The translations under genes and the position numbers were made by a program. A DNA stretch of 64,000 bases from an uncultured Flavobacteriaceae bacterium (lineage in GTDB: Bacteria; Bacteroidota; Bacteroidia; Flavobacteriales; Flavobacteriaceae), in contig CANMXP010000001.1 in assembly GCA_947501845.1 (NCBI GenBank), positions 496,001 through 560,000 on the forward strand. The letters are read 5' to 3'. Below the pieces are notes generated by a model that had not been told where the DNA came from, did not search any database, and saw nothing but the letters and a program-made list of their open reading frames with translations. How positions within the stretch are numbered: the stretch's first letter is position 1; the number at the start of each line of letters is the position of its first letter. Shown one piece after another: positions 25,992 through 33,865 of this stretch.

Positions 25992-26861
25992 ATGAAAGTA
26001 AATCAATTAAAAAAGGTATTTAAAATTTTATCGGTTCATTTAATCTTTATTTCTTTTTTGGCATGTAGCCAATCTTCCGACTATAAAGAAAGGGTCCCAG
26101 TAGCGAAAGTTGAAGTAAATGAAAACTTCGAATCCGTTAATGATAATCAAGATAATGATGTTTTAAAGCAAGAGGCTTCAACAAATAGTATTCCTAAACA
26201 TTTAAAAATAATTAAATCTGCCAATGCTAAATATAAAGTAGAGGATGTAAAAAAAGCAACCCATCAAATTAAACATATGGCATACAAGTACGGGGCTTAT
26301 ATATCAGATTTAAGGTTTAATGATAACCTCTACAAAAAAGAGAATCGTTTTACTATTAAAGTTCCTGAGCAATATTTTGATTCTATGATGGACTCCATAG
26401 GCGTATTTGTTGAATTCACTGATTATGAAAACATCACCACAAAAGACATTACAGAAGAATATATTGACTTAGAAACACGACTTAAAACGAAACTTGAAGT
26501 AAAACAGCGTTATGAATCTATTTTACGTAAAAATGCCATTACTGTTGAAGATATTTTAGCTACTGAAGATAAACTAAGAATTATTCAAGAAGAAATTGAA
26601 GCTGCACAAGGGAGACTAAAGTATCTAACCAACAAAGTATCTTATAGCACGATTCAAATAGACTTATACGAAACTGTTGAATACAAGGAAGAACCTAATG
26701 CTTACAACAAAACATTTTGGTCTAAAATTAAAGAGGGTATCTCTTTTGGTTGGGGTTTTCTCGAAACTTTATTTATTGGAATTATACATATATGGCCACT
26801 AGTTATTATTGGCTTGCTACTTTTCTTTTTCGTAAAAAAACGCTTAAATAGAAAATCTTAA
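25992..26861 (+). CDS. DUF4349 lipoprotein
   Basis: A 289-residue envelope lipoprotein. Lipobox FLACSQ (Cys25) follows a signal peptide. The DUF4349 core runs from about 75 to 280: IIKSANAKYKVEDV, then FTIKVPEQYFDSMMDSI, then a long coiled coil (DLETRLKTKLEVKQRYESIL and IIQEEIEAAQGRLKYL), then STIQIDLYE. A C-terminal transmembrane helix (GIIHIWPLVIIGLLLFFFV) ends in a basic KKRLNRKS tail. So it has both a lipid anchor signal and a membrane helix. Function unknown; it is divergent from the single-span membrane protein gene. Confidence 0.85.
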   Translation: MKVNQLKKVFKILSVHLIFISFLACSQSSDYKERVPVAKVEVNENFESVNDNQDNDVLKQEASTNSIPKHLKIIKSANAKYKVEDVKKATHQIKHMAYKYGAYISDLRFNDNLYKKENRFTIKVPEQYFDSMMDSIGVFVEFTDYENITTKDITEEYIDLETRLKTKLEVKQRYESILRKNAITVEDILATEDKLRIIQEEIEAAQGRLKYLTNKVSYSTIQIDLYETVEYKEEPNAYNKTFWSKIKEGISFGWGFLETLFIGIIHIWPLVIIGLLLFFFVKKRLNRKS

Positions 26862-26864
26862 AAA

Positions 26865-26918
26865 AGAGGTCTCAAAAAGTATTTATAATAGTTTGACATA
26901 TTTACTTTTGAGACCTCT
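26865..26918. terminator. Long hairpin between DUF4349 and ExbB-like genes
   Basis: The left arm AGAGGTCTCAAAAAGTA (26865-26881) pairs with TACTTTTGAGACCTCT (26903-26918), missing only one A, around a 21-nt loop. It begins 4 bp after the DUF4349 stop and lies between convergent genes, so a bidirectional terminator is the simplest reading. Confidence 0.65.
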
Positions 26919-26941
26919 AAAATTATTCTGTGAAAATATAA

Positions 26942-27346
26942 TTAAGTTTTCTGAAGTGTTTTTAAAATAATAATACCTATTCTTATTAAAACAAAAGTAA
27001 TACTACCAAATACCGTTGTTAAAAAAGAAACCTTTAGTCCTCCTGCTAATCTAGGCGTAGATATTATATCCGTAGCTTCTATAATATCGAAGGCTGTAAT
27101 AAGACCTATCATGGATCCTAAAAACCCCAATACCAATCCTAATAAGCTTGCATCGGATGCCAGAGCAGACATTTTTTTAGATACTCCTCCATCTTTATTT
27201 AAACTTAGAAATCCTCTAATTAAAAAGAATATGGCTACTAAAAAACATATCAATATTAACGACATGAATAATGGTCCTCCTTCGTAAAATCTCTTAACTA
27301 GTTCTGAAAAAAAACTTCTTCCTTCTAATATATATAATGTTCTCAT
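26942..27346 (-). CDS. Short MotA/TolQ/ExbB-like membrane protein
   Basis: A 134-residue protein with three predicted membrane spans (about 27-46, 66-86, 103-130). Segments LGFLGSMIGLITAFDII and GGLKVSFLTTVFGSITFVL match the core pore helices of the TolQ/ExbB proton-channel family. It is well under the family's usual length of about 210-240, and no ExbD/TolR or TonB gene is adjacent. It sits 3 bp after a 169-residue exported protein gene. Proton conduction or energising of an envelope process is plausible but not shown. Confidence 0.7.
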   Translation of the reverse strand: MRTLYILEGRSFFSELVKRFYEGGPLFMSLILICFLVAIFFLIRGFLSLNKDGGVSKKMSALASDASLLGLVLGFLGSMIGLITAFDIIEATDIISTPRLAGGLKVSFLTTVFGSITFVLIRIGIIILKTLQKT

Positions 27347-27349
27347 AAT

Positions 27350-27859
27350 TTATAAATTTATTGTTTTTTTAGTGAATGTTTTTGGTGTATGTCCCTTATT
27401 TTTTAATACGACTGTTTTATTTTTTAGATCGAAGCTTAAAACAACTCCTAAAGCCTCCTCTGTAGTAAACTCTATTTTTTGTGTAGCACATAATACTTTT
27501 AGTCCACTGTTATCTGTTCCTCCTTTTAATATTTTTCCGTGTGCTTCAAATACCAAATTGAAAGGCATGCCTTTACACTCATAAATACCTTCGTATTGCT
27601 TTATCTCTTTTTTTGTTAACTCAATTCTATTTATGGTATCTGTTGATACTAATTTACTGTCGTTTCCATTGATGTATTGATAGCCCTCAGATTTATTACA
27701 AACTGGTTTTCCTTTTTGTAAAATAGACAAGCTATCTATAACTTTATCATTTTTATTTAATACCCCAGGAAAGGAATCCCGTTGTTTATAATTATTATTT
27801 TGGGCAAAACTTATTGCTGTTACTAGCAACAGTATTAATAGTAGTTTTTTCATTTGCAA
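27350..27859 (-). CDS. Exported protein of unknown function
   Basis: A 169-residue protein with signal peptide (MKKLLLILLLVTAISFAQ, cleavage after about residue 20; Met3 could be the real start). The mature part carries alternating beta strands (MPFNLVFEAHGKILKGG, KIEFTTEEALGVVLSFDL, KTVVLKNKG) typical of a small barrel or lipocalin-like fold. Two cysteines (VCNKSE and YECKG) could form a disulfide. It is 3 bp upstream of the ExbB-like gene, so the two are probably cotranscribed. No known family recognised. Confidence 0.65.
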   Translation of the reverse strand: MQMKKLLLILLLVTAISFAQNNNYKQRDSFPGVLNKNDKVIDSLSILQKGKPVCNKSEGYQYINGNDSKLVSTDTINRIELTKKEIKQYEGIYECKGMPFNLVFEAHGKILKGGTDNSGLKVLCATQKIEFTTEEALGVVLSFDLKNKTVVLKNKGHTPKTFTKKTINL

Positions 27860-28213
27860 TGCTATTTATTTTAATATAATTTAGAAGTTTTAAACATGTA
27901 GTGGCATTAAATCTATAACTAGGTACTCAATTACCCTCCCTCTACATTAAAATCATGAGGTTTAAATAAAAATTTACTTTCTATTAATAAATCTTCTAGA
28001 AAAATTGATAATGTGATCATCGTAACTAATGGTTTTAATTAAACATGATGCAAATTTATAATGCTTTTATCATCGATTAATTAAAATGCGATGGATGACA
28101 GATTTAGTAATTAAAATAGCAGTATGTTAAAACTATTGCTAAATTGGTTATCCATCTACAAAAACCTAATTAGCTTTAAAAATATGGTAATATTGTAATG
28201 ATTATTTAAACAA
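27860..28213. other. 354-bp divergent intergenic region
   Basis: The region between the exported-protein gene (-) and the LytS-type kinase gene (+). It is AT-rich with no convincing ORF. A minus-strand TAAATTTG (28051-28058) matches TAnnTTTG but lies 190 bp from the gene start. An imperfect inverted repeat, GATGGATGAC (28090-28099) with GTTATCCATC (28147-28156), lies upstream of the kinase gene and may be a regulatory site. Nothing else seen. Confidence 0.4.
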
Positions 28214-29269
28214 ATGCTCACAAAACATTTTTTTTTAAAAAAAATAGGACAGTTATTACTCCATATCATATTTTGGTGTGGTGTGCTTTTATTCTACACA
28301 TATTTTTTTGGTTTTGACAGTATCGATTTTAGTTATGTATTATCATTTTCGTTATTTCTAATGCCCATAACGATTGCTACCACCTATGTTTTTATTTATA
28401 AACTCATCCCTAGTTACCTTATAAAAAAGAGATACTTCCAGTTTGGTTTGTATAGTCTATATACTATTATAATTTCTTCTTATCTCATAGTAATTTCCGT
28501 GTTTTATGGACTAATTTATTTATCCCATTTTAAATATGCGAACATGGCCCCAATTAGTAGAAATTTATTTTTTGTGGCTACTGCTGTATATTTAGTAGTT
28601 ATTGTGGTAAGTGGATTTAAATTACTAAAACTTAATTTAAAACAAGTTGAGCAAACCAATAAGCTAGAAAATAAAGTTTTAGAAACACAACTTAAGCTAA
28701 AAGAACAGCAGCTTAATTATTTAAAAATGCAGATTCATCCGCACTTTTTGTTTAATACATTAAATACGATGTATGGATTTGCTTTAAAAAAAGCAGATGA
28801 AGCTCCAGAAATGATTTTAAAACTCTCTAATTTATTAGATTATCTACTTTATAAAGTTGATAAGCCCTTTGTTTTATTGACAGACGACATTGATCATATT
28901 AAAGATTATATTGAATTAGAGAAGATGCGTTTTAACGAAACATTAGATATTACTTTTCTAACTAGAAATATTACCAAAGATATTAAGGTCGCTCCTATGT
29001 TATTACTCCCTTTTATTGAAAATAGTTTTAAACATGGTGCTATTAAAAATGGTTTATTAACAATTAGAATAAACCTGAATTGTAAAGGAAAAACCATCAA
29101 TTTTAGTATAGAGAATACCAGTAAACAACCTGAAACTTTTGATAACGGTATAGGACTAGAAAATATACAAAAGCGATTGGATTTATTGTACAAAGACAAT
29201 TACGAACTCCATATTTCTAATAAAAATGATTTTTTTAGAGTACATTTATTATTAAATACAGCAGAATAA
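28214..29269 (+). CDS. LytS-type sensor histidine kinase
   Basis: A 351-residue inner-membrane kinase. Four transmembrane segments fill residues about 12-140, with no extracellular sensor domain, then a short coiled coil (KVLETQLKLKEQQLNYL). The His_kinase domain has the phosphoacceptor His177 in IHPHFLFNTLN and the ATP-binding N box LLLPFIENSFKHG, then NGIGLENIQKRL. The response regulator gene starts directly at its stop (TAATTG), so they form a translationally coupled two-component pair. Ligand unknown. Confidence 0.93.
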   Translation: MLTKHFFLKKIGQLLLHIIFWCGVLLFYTYFFGFDSIDFSYVLSFSLFLMPITIATTYVFIYKLIPSYLIKKRYFQFGLYSLYTIIISSYLIVISVFYGLIYLSHFKYANMAPISRNLFFVATAVYLVVIVVSGFKLLKLNLKQVEQTNKLENKVLETQLKLKEQQLNYLKMQIHPHFLFNTLNTMYGFALKKADEAPEMILKLSNLLDYLLYKVDKPFVLLTDDIDHIKDYIELEKMRFNETLDITFLTRNITKDIKVAPMLLLPFIENSFKHGAIKNGLLTIRINLNCKGKTINFSIENTSKQPETFDNGIGLENIQKRLDLLYKDNYELHISNKNDFFRVHLLLNTAE

Positions 29270-29986
29270 TTGTTAAAAAGCAAAGACATATCGTGCCTAA
29301 TTGTTGATGATGAGCTTATTGCCAGAGAAGTTATTGAAACGCATCTAAAGAGCTTACCAAACATAAAAATAATTGCCAGTTGCAATAATGCTATTGAGGC
29401 ATTTGGTTATATAAGGTACACGCGTATTGATTTAGTTTTTTTAGACATTAACATGCCCGAAATATCTGGAATCTCTTTCGCCAAGTCTATAAACAAAGAC
29501 ATCAAAATTATATTCACAACAGCATATCGGGATTATGCTGTAGAAGGTTTTGAATTACAAGCTGTCGATTATTTACTAAAACCAATTTCTTTTGATCGGT
29601 TGCTAAAAGCTGTTAATAATTATTTTGAAATATACAGTGAACAAAAAGATAAGGTTATTGAAAAGTCGAATAGCAGCCGTTTCATGTTTGTTCGATCTGA
29701 TAGACGTATGATTAAAATAAATTTCGATGACATTATTTACATTGAAAGTTATAGCGACTATATTAAAATTCATTTAGCAGAGAAAACTATAGTAACCAGA
29801 GAAACCATTAGTGCTGTTGAAGGTAAGTTACCTGTTAAAAAGTTCATTAGGATTCATAGGTCCTATATTATATCTATAAATAACATTGCTTCTTTTACCA
29901 ATGAAGAAATAGTGATTAACAATAAATCACTGCCAATAAGCAGAGGTTATAAAAAAGAAGTATTAAGCATTTTAGAAAATTATTAA
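29270..29986 (+). CDS. LytTR-family response regulator
   Basis: A 238-residue regulator. The receiver domain has VDDE at 12-15, the phosphoacceptor Asp59 in LVFLDINMP, and the signalling lysine in DYLLKPI. The C-terminal LytTR DNA-binding domain starts at about 135 (MFVRSDRRMIKINFDDIIYIE) and includes IRIHRSYIISI. The start is TTG at 29270, immediately after the kinase stop; no ATG precedes the receiver strand. Target genes cannot be told from this window, though self-regulation from the upstream gap is possible. Confidence 0.93.
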   Translation: MLKSKDISCLIVDDELIAREVIETHLKSLPNIKIIASCNNAIEAFGYIRYTRIDLVFLDINMPEISGISFAKSINKDIKIIFTTAYRDYAVEGFELQAVDYLLKPISFDRLLKAVNNYFEIYSEQKDKVIEKSNSSRFMFVRSDRRMIKINFDDIIYIESYSDYIKIHLAEKTIVTRETISAVEGKLPVKKFIRIHRSYIISINNIASFTNEEIVINNKSLPISRGYKKEVLSILENY

Positions 29987-29994
29987 AAAAGATG

Positions 29995-30020
29995 CCCCTT
30001 TCCAAACAAATGAAAAGGGG
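29995..30020. terminator. Hairpin terminator after the LytS/LytTR pair
   Basis: CCCCTTT (29995-30001) pairs with AAAGGGG (30014-30020) across a 12-nt loop, 9 bp after the response regulator stop and before the convergent MscS gene. This is the only GC-strong hairpin nearby, and runs of A on the left give a U tract on the minus strand, so it could serve both directions. Confidence 0.6.
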
Positions 30021-30084
30021 AGTTATAGAAAGTTGCTAAAAACTAGGAAAAAGTAACCAACCAAAACTTTAACCCTAACTAAAG

Positions 30085-30912
30085 TCAATCCTTAATTTTT
30101 ACTTGGCTCTCTACTATATCTTTTATAGGAACAACTAATTTTCCTTCTTTTGTTTTTAACGTGATAGTTATACTATCTATTGTTTCAACTTCCCCTTTAA
30201 TATTGTTAAATTCGATAACCTGTCCAATTTCGTAAGTTTTTCTTGCATAAAAAGCTTTTAAAACTTCACTAACCACTTTTTGTGCTCCAAATCCGAATGC
30301 CAAAGCGAACGCTAATAAAAAAGCGGCCAAAATCATGGTTAAATTACTGGTAATAATTTCGGTGTTGACACCAGCCTGATTTAGTGCTGTTATTGAGACG
30401 AAAACCAATATGATAAAGAATACAACCTGGCTTATAATTTTCGCTCCAGATAAATCCATAGATTCAAAAAAGCCTTTAATGCCTTTTTTGATAACATTTG
30501 CCAAAACTAATCCTACTGTGAATATAACCAGTGCTGCAAATAACTGCGGCAAGTAACCTAAAAGGTTATTAATCTGCTTAGAAATTATTGTTAAATTCAT
30601 TATGTCTGATACTATAATAATCAGCATAATGTACATGACCCATTTCACAAAATTTGAAATAATTTTTATGGTGTCAAAATTCAATTTTTTGCCCTCAACA
30701 ATTTCTATATCATTTAATTTATCGTCTAACTTGTTAGCTTTAGCTAGCTTTAAAGCTTTCTTTATAATACGAACCACCAGTTTTGTAACCAGCCATCCTA
30801 TAAATAAAACAAAAAGTACAACTACCAAATTAAAAAGTATTTTTGTTACCTCAGGCCACATATTACTTAAAGACTCTAAGGCTTTATCTTTCAATCCTGT
30901 TACTTGTTCCAT
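30085..30912 (-). CDS. Small-conductance mechanosensitive channel (MscS family)
   Basis: A 275-residue inner-membrane channel that opens under membrane tension to release osmolytes. Helices lie at about 25-48, 85-107 and 120-143, and a further span at 160-180. The pore helix region (AAFLLAFALAFGFGAQKVVSEVL split around 196-218) is followed by the beta domain FNNIKGEVETIDSITITLKT and VVPIKDIV. Length fits E. coli MscS (286). It follows the 60-residue protein gene by 38 bp, itself coupled to an ECF sigma gene, so the three may form an operon responding to envelope stress. Confidence 0.92.
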   Translation of the reverse strand: MEQVTGLKDKALESLSNMWPEVTKILFNLVVVLFVLFIGWLVTKLVVRIIKKALKLAKANKLDDKLNDIEIVEGKKLNFDTIKIISNFVKWVMYIMLIIIVSDIMNLTIISKQINNLLGYLPQLFAALVIFTVGLVLANVIKKGIKGFFESMDLSGAKIISQVVFFIILVFVSITALNQAGVNTEIITSNLTMILAAFLLAFALAFGFGAQKVVSEVLKAFYARKTYEIGQVIEFNNIKGEVETIDSITITLKTKEGKLVVPIKDIVESQVKIKD

Positions 30913-30950
30913 ATTTTAATTCTTTTAGTTAGGTTTAAAGTTTTGGTTGG

Positions 30951-31133
30951 CTATTTTTTGTCCTTTCGTTGTTTGATAACAGATTCGATAAGCTCCCCTA
31001 TATTATAAGAAAACAATGCGGCAAGATCCATGAGCAACTTTGCCATGGCGATATCACTCATAACCTTAGACTTCAGTTCTTTTGGAACTTCTTTAAGTGG
31101 CTTGTTTATGTCTTTAAACGGATTATTTTCCAT
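30951..31133 (-). CDS. 60-residue protein coupled to ECF sigma factor
   Basis: A small soluble protein, mostly helical, with a hydrophobic middle (MAKLLMDLAALFSYNIGELIESV) and basic ends (KQRKDKK). Its ATG overlaps the sigma factor stop by one base (TAATG on the minus strand), so the two are translationally coupled. I recall similar short proteins beside sigma factor genes in flavobacteria, where they could act as sigma partners, but no anti-sigma motif is visible and no function is established. It is followed 38 bp later by the MscS gene. Confidence 0.7.
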   Translation of the reverse strand: MENNPFKDINKPLKEVPKELKSKVMSDIAMAKLLMDLAALFSYNIGELIESVIKQRKDKK

Positions 31134-31708
31134 TATTTAAGATTATCGTTGTACACAGTTATCAATTTATCTTTAGCGCGTTTAATTCTCATTTTAACGG
31201 CGCTTTCACCAATTCCTAAAGCACTTTCAATCTCCTTAATAGTAAGGAAATCTTGGTATTTTAGTAATAAAATCATTTTCTCGTCAGGAGAAATTAGGTC
31301 CAAAGCTATTTTTAGCTTATCCACTTTCATATCAAGAAAACTATTGTCATCATCATAGTCTTCAGAAAGGTTTTCAATATCTTTATAATCTACAGATTGT
31401 TTTTCGAATTTTTTAGCAGTATTTCTAGTTACATAATTTACGCAATGGTTATATGTGAAAGCATATAGCCATGTTGAAAATTTCGATTTCTCTTTAAAGC
31501 TTCCTAGCTTGACAAAAAGCTTTAAAAAGACATCTTGAGTTAAGTCTTGAGCCTCATCCTCATCTTTGGCAAAACCATAACATTTATTATATACCAACAT
31601 GGCATACCTATCGTATAAAATCTCAAAAAGCAATGTATTATTGTCTTTTACAATGGCTTTTACCAGATCTTCATCGGGCAGTTTATTGATATCTTCGAGG
31701 GTTTTCAA
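31133..31708 (-). CDS. ECF-type RNA polymerase sigma factor
   Basis: A 191-residue sigma-70 family protein. Region 2 includes DRYAMLVYNKCYGFAKDEDEAQDLTQDVFLKLF and WLYAFTYNHCVNYV (parts of residues about 33-102). Region 4 is LLLKYQDFLTIKEIESALGIGESAVKMRIKRAKDKL (quoted in part: IGESAVKMRIKRAKDKL). A highly acidic linker EDYDDDNSFLD separates them. It overlaps the 60-residue gene by one base. A minus-strand TATTTTTG at 31799-31806 could be its own -7 box. Regulon not known. Confidence 0.92.
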   Translation of the reverse strand: MKTLEDINKLPDEDLVKAIVKDNNTLLFEILYDRYAMLVYNKCYGFAKDEDEAQDLTQDVFLKLFVKLGSFKEKSKFSTWLYAFTYNHCVNYVTRNTAKKFEKQSVDYKDIENLSEDYDDDNSFLDMKVDKLKIALDLISPDEKMILLLKYQDFLTIKEIESALGIGESAVKMRIKRAKDKLITVYNDNLK

Positions 31709-31886
31709 ATGTAGCGTTTCGCTATTTTAATTATTAACTATTTGATACACAAGGCATCTTGAAAATGTAATATTATTAATATAAATAATCACTAAAAGCA
31801 AAAATAAGTAAGTTTTACATTATAGACATTTAAAAAGTTTAGTAATTTGTAAGACAACAATTTACTAAAAAATAAAACTTTATAAA

Positions 31887-33596
31887 ATGAAAAGAGGTAT
31901 TCTACTAATCATGACCCTAAATTTATTTTTTTCTTGTAAAAAGTCCAATGAACAACCAAAAGAATTTATAGCCAAAACCACAACGTCATCTAAGTATAAT
32001 TGTGTACCGCAAGTTACAGATGCCGAATGGTATAAAAAAGATAACATAGCCCCTCTTTTAAAAGGCTATGATGCTGTAAACTATCCCATTTCAACACAAA
32101 ATACTTTGGTACAACGTTATTTTAATCAGGGCATGACACTTGCATACGGGTTCAATCATGCCGAAGCAGCGCGTTCATTCTATTATGCTACAAAGTTAGA
32201 CCCTGATTGTGCTATGGCATATTGGGGATATGCTTATGTATTAGGGCCTAATTATAATGCTGGCATGGAAGACGATAATTACGAACGTGCTTACGAGGCT
32301 ATACAGAAAGCAAAATCATTATCTAAAAATGCTACCAAAAAGGAAAAACAATTTATTGATGCGATGGCATTACGCTATGCTCCCGAACCCCCAGAGGACA
32401 GAACTGTATTGGATACTAAATATTCTGAAGCCATGAAGGCTTTATACGATCAATATCCTGAAGATACAGAAATTAGTGCCTTGTATGCCGAATCGCTTAT
32501 GAATCTTCACCCTTGGGACTTAAATGAAAAAGATGGCACTGAAAAACCATGGACTGTGGAAATCGTGACACTTTTAGAAAAACTAATTACCCAAAACCCA
32601 AAACACCCTGGCGCACACCATTTTTATATTCATGCGGTTGAAGCTTCTAGTACACCCGAACGTTCCAATATCTCCGCAAAAGCTTTTGATGATGGCCTTG
32701 TTCCTGGCTCTGGTCATTTATTACATATGCCTTCACATACTTATATAAGAACTGGAGCATATCATAAAGGTACCCTGTCTAATATTGCTGCGGTTAAAGC
32801 AGATAGTGCCTATGTTACTACCTGCCATGCACAAGGTGCTTACCCACTCGCCTATTATCCGCATAATCACCATTTTTTAGCAGCTACTGCTACTTTAGAA
32901 GGCAATAGCCATTGGGCTATGATTGGTGCCAATAAAGTATCTGAGCATGTGCATCCAGAAATTATGAAGCAACCAGGCTGGGGCACTTTACAGCATTATT
33001 ACACCATTCCATATTATGTAGCTGTAAAATTTAAAAAATGGGATACCATTCTAAATATGAAACTAGAAACCTATAATTTAAAATACCCCAAAGCAATTAG
33101 ACATTATGCAGAGGGGATGGCTTATTTAGGTAAAGGGGATATGGACAAAGCTAAAGCTGAATTATTAGAACTTGAAGTCTTAGCAAAAGATGAAACACTA
33201 AATGAAGTAACGGTATGGGATATTAACTCGGTTTACGAATTGGTTAAAATAGCTGAAAAGGTTTTAAAAGCTGAAATTCTTGCCCATGAAGACGATTTAA
33301 AAGCCAGTATTGTTCTTTTAAAAGATGCTGTTAAAATGGAAGATGCTTTAAATTATAACGAACCGCCAGATTGGTTTTTTTCTATTCGTCATCATTTAGG
33401 GAGAATTTACATACTTAATGGACAAAAGAAACTTGCTATTGAATTGTATCTAGAAGACCTTGAACGTTTGCCAAAAAACGGATGGGCCTACCATGGCATA
33501 AAAACTGCTTATGAAGCATTAAATGACCAGGAAAATGCTGAACGCTATGAAGCTCTTTTTAATGAAAGCTGGAAATATGCAGATTTTGAGTTGTAA
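31887..33596 (+). CDS. TPR-repeat lipoprotein
   Basis: A 569-residue exported lipoprotein (lipobox LFFSCKKS, Cys17) built of tetratricopeptide-like helices. Repeats are visible at ARSFYYATKLDPDCAMAYWG, YERAYEAIQKAKSLS and HLGRIYILNGQKKLAIELYL. Histidine-rich stretches (HHFYIHAVEA, GHLLHMPSHTY, YYPHNHHFLAA) are conserved in this family and could bind metal. A protein-interaction or scaffold role in the periplasm is inferred from the fold; no enzyme motif is visible. The gene stands alone. Confidence 0.82.
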   Translation: MKRGILLIMTLNLFFSCKKSNEQPKEFIAKTTTSSKYNCVPQVTDAEWYKKDNIAPLLKGYDAVNYPISTQNTLVQRYFNQGMTLAYGFNHAEAARSFYYATKLDPDCAMAYWGYAYVLGPNYNAGMEDDNYERAYEAIQKAKSLSKNATKKEKQFIDAMALRYAPEPPEDRTVLDTKYSEAMKALYDQYPEDTEISALYAESLMNLHPWDLNEKDGTEKPWTVEIVTLLEKLITQNPKHPGAHHFYIHAVEASSTPERSNISAKAFDDGLVPGSGHLLHMPSHTYIRTGAYHKGTLSNIAAVKADSAYVTTCHAQGAYPLAYYPHNHHFLAATATLEGNSHWAMIGANKVSEHVHPEIMKQPGWGTLQHYYTIPYYVAVKFKKWDTILNMKLETYNLKYPKAIRHYAEGMAYLGKGDMDKAKAELLELEVLAKDETLNEVTVWDINSVYELVKIAEKVLKAEILAHEDDLKASIVLLKDAVKMEDALNYNEPPDWFFSIRHHLGRIYILNGQKKLAIELYLEDLERLPKNGWAYHGIKTAYEALNDQENAERYEALFNESWKYADFEL

Positions 33597-33604
33597 TACA
33601 AAGC

Positions 33605-33849
33605 AAAGAAGTCTAAAAAGAGGGAGATGTCTAAAGTAGTGCAGTCGAAATGTGTCGTATTGATACTTTCGAATGTGCTCAAGATAAACTAAAGTTGAAA
33701 GGCTTACCTTTAGAGATTAGACCTGTCAGGTTTTAAAAACCTGACAGGTCTAAAGAGACATAGTCGATAACTTTTCGAGATACCAAATTAGAAAATATCT
33801 CGACTACGTCAATGTGGCATTTCTGTTTTAAACCTTTTTAGACTTCTTT
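33605..33849. repeat. MITE-like element with 16-bp terminal inverted repeats
   Basis: AAAGAAGTCTAAAAAG (33605-33620) and its perfect complement (33834-33849) bound a 245-bp non-coding block that almost fills the gap between two convergent genes. Near its centre is a 35-bp palindrome (33718-33752; arms TAGACCTGTCAGGTTTT around one A). Smaller stems lie inside: TCGAAA/TTTCGA (33645-33650, 33667-33672) and CGAGATA/TATCTCG (33776-33782, 33796-33802). The core CAGGTTTTAAAAACCTG is shared with the element at 5959-6065. No ORF inside. I see no obvious target-site duplication. Confidence 0.75.
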
Positions 33850-33865
33850 TATTTTAATACTAAAC

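Noticed and set aside
30969-31358. A 129-codon plus-strand frame across the sigma factor and 60-residue gene
   Set aside because: Opposite a clear ECF sigma factor; composition is typical of an antisense frame.
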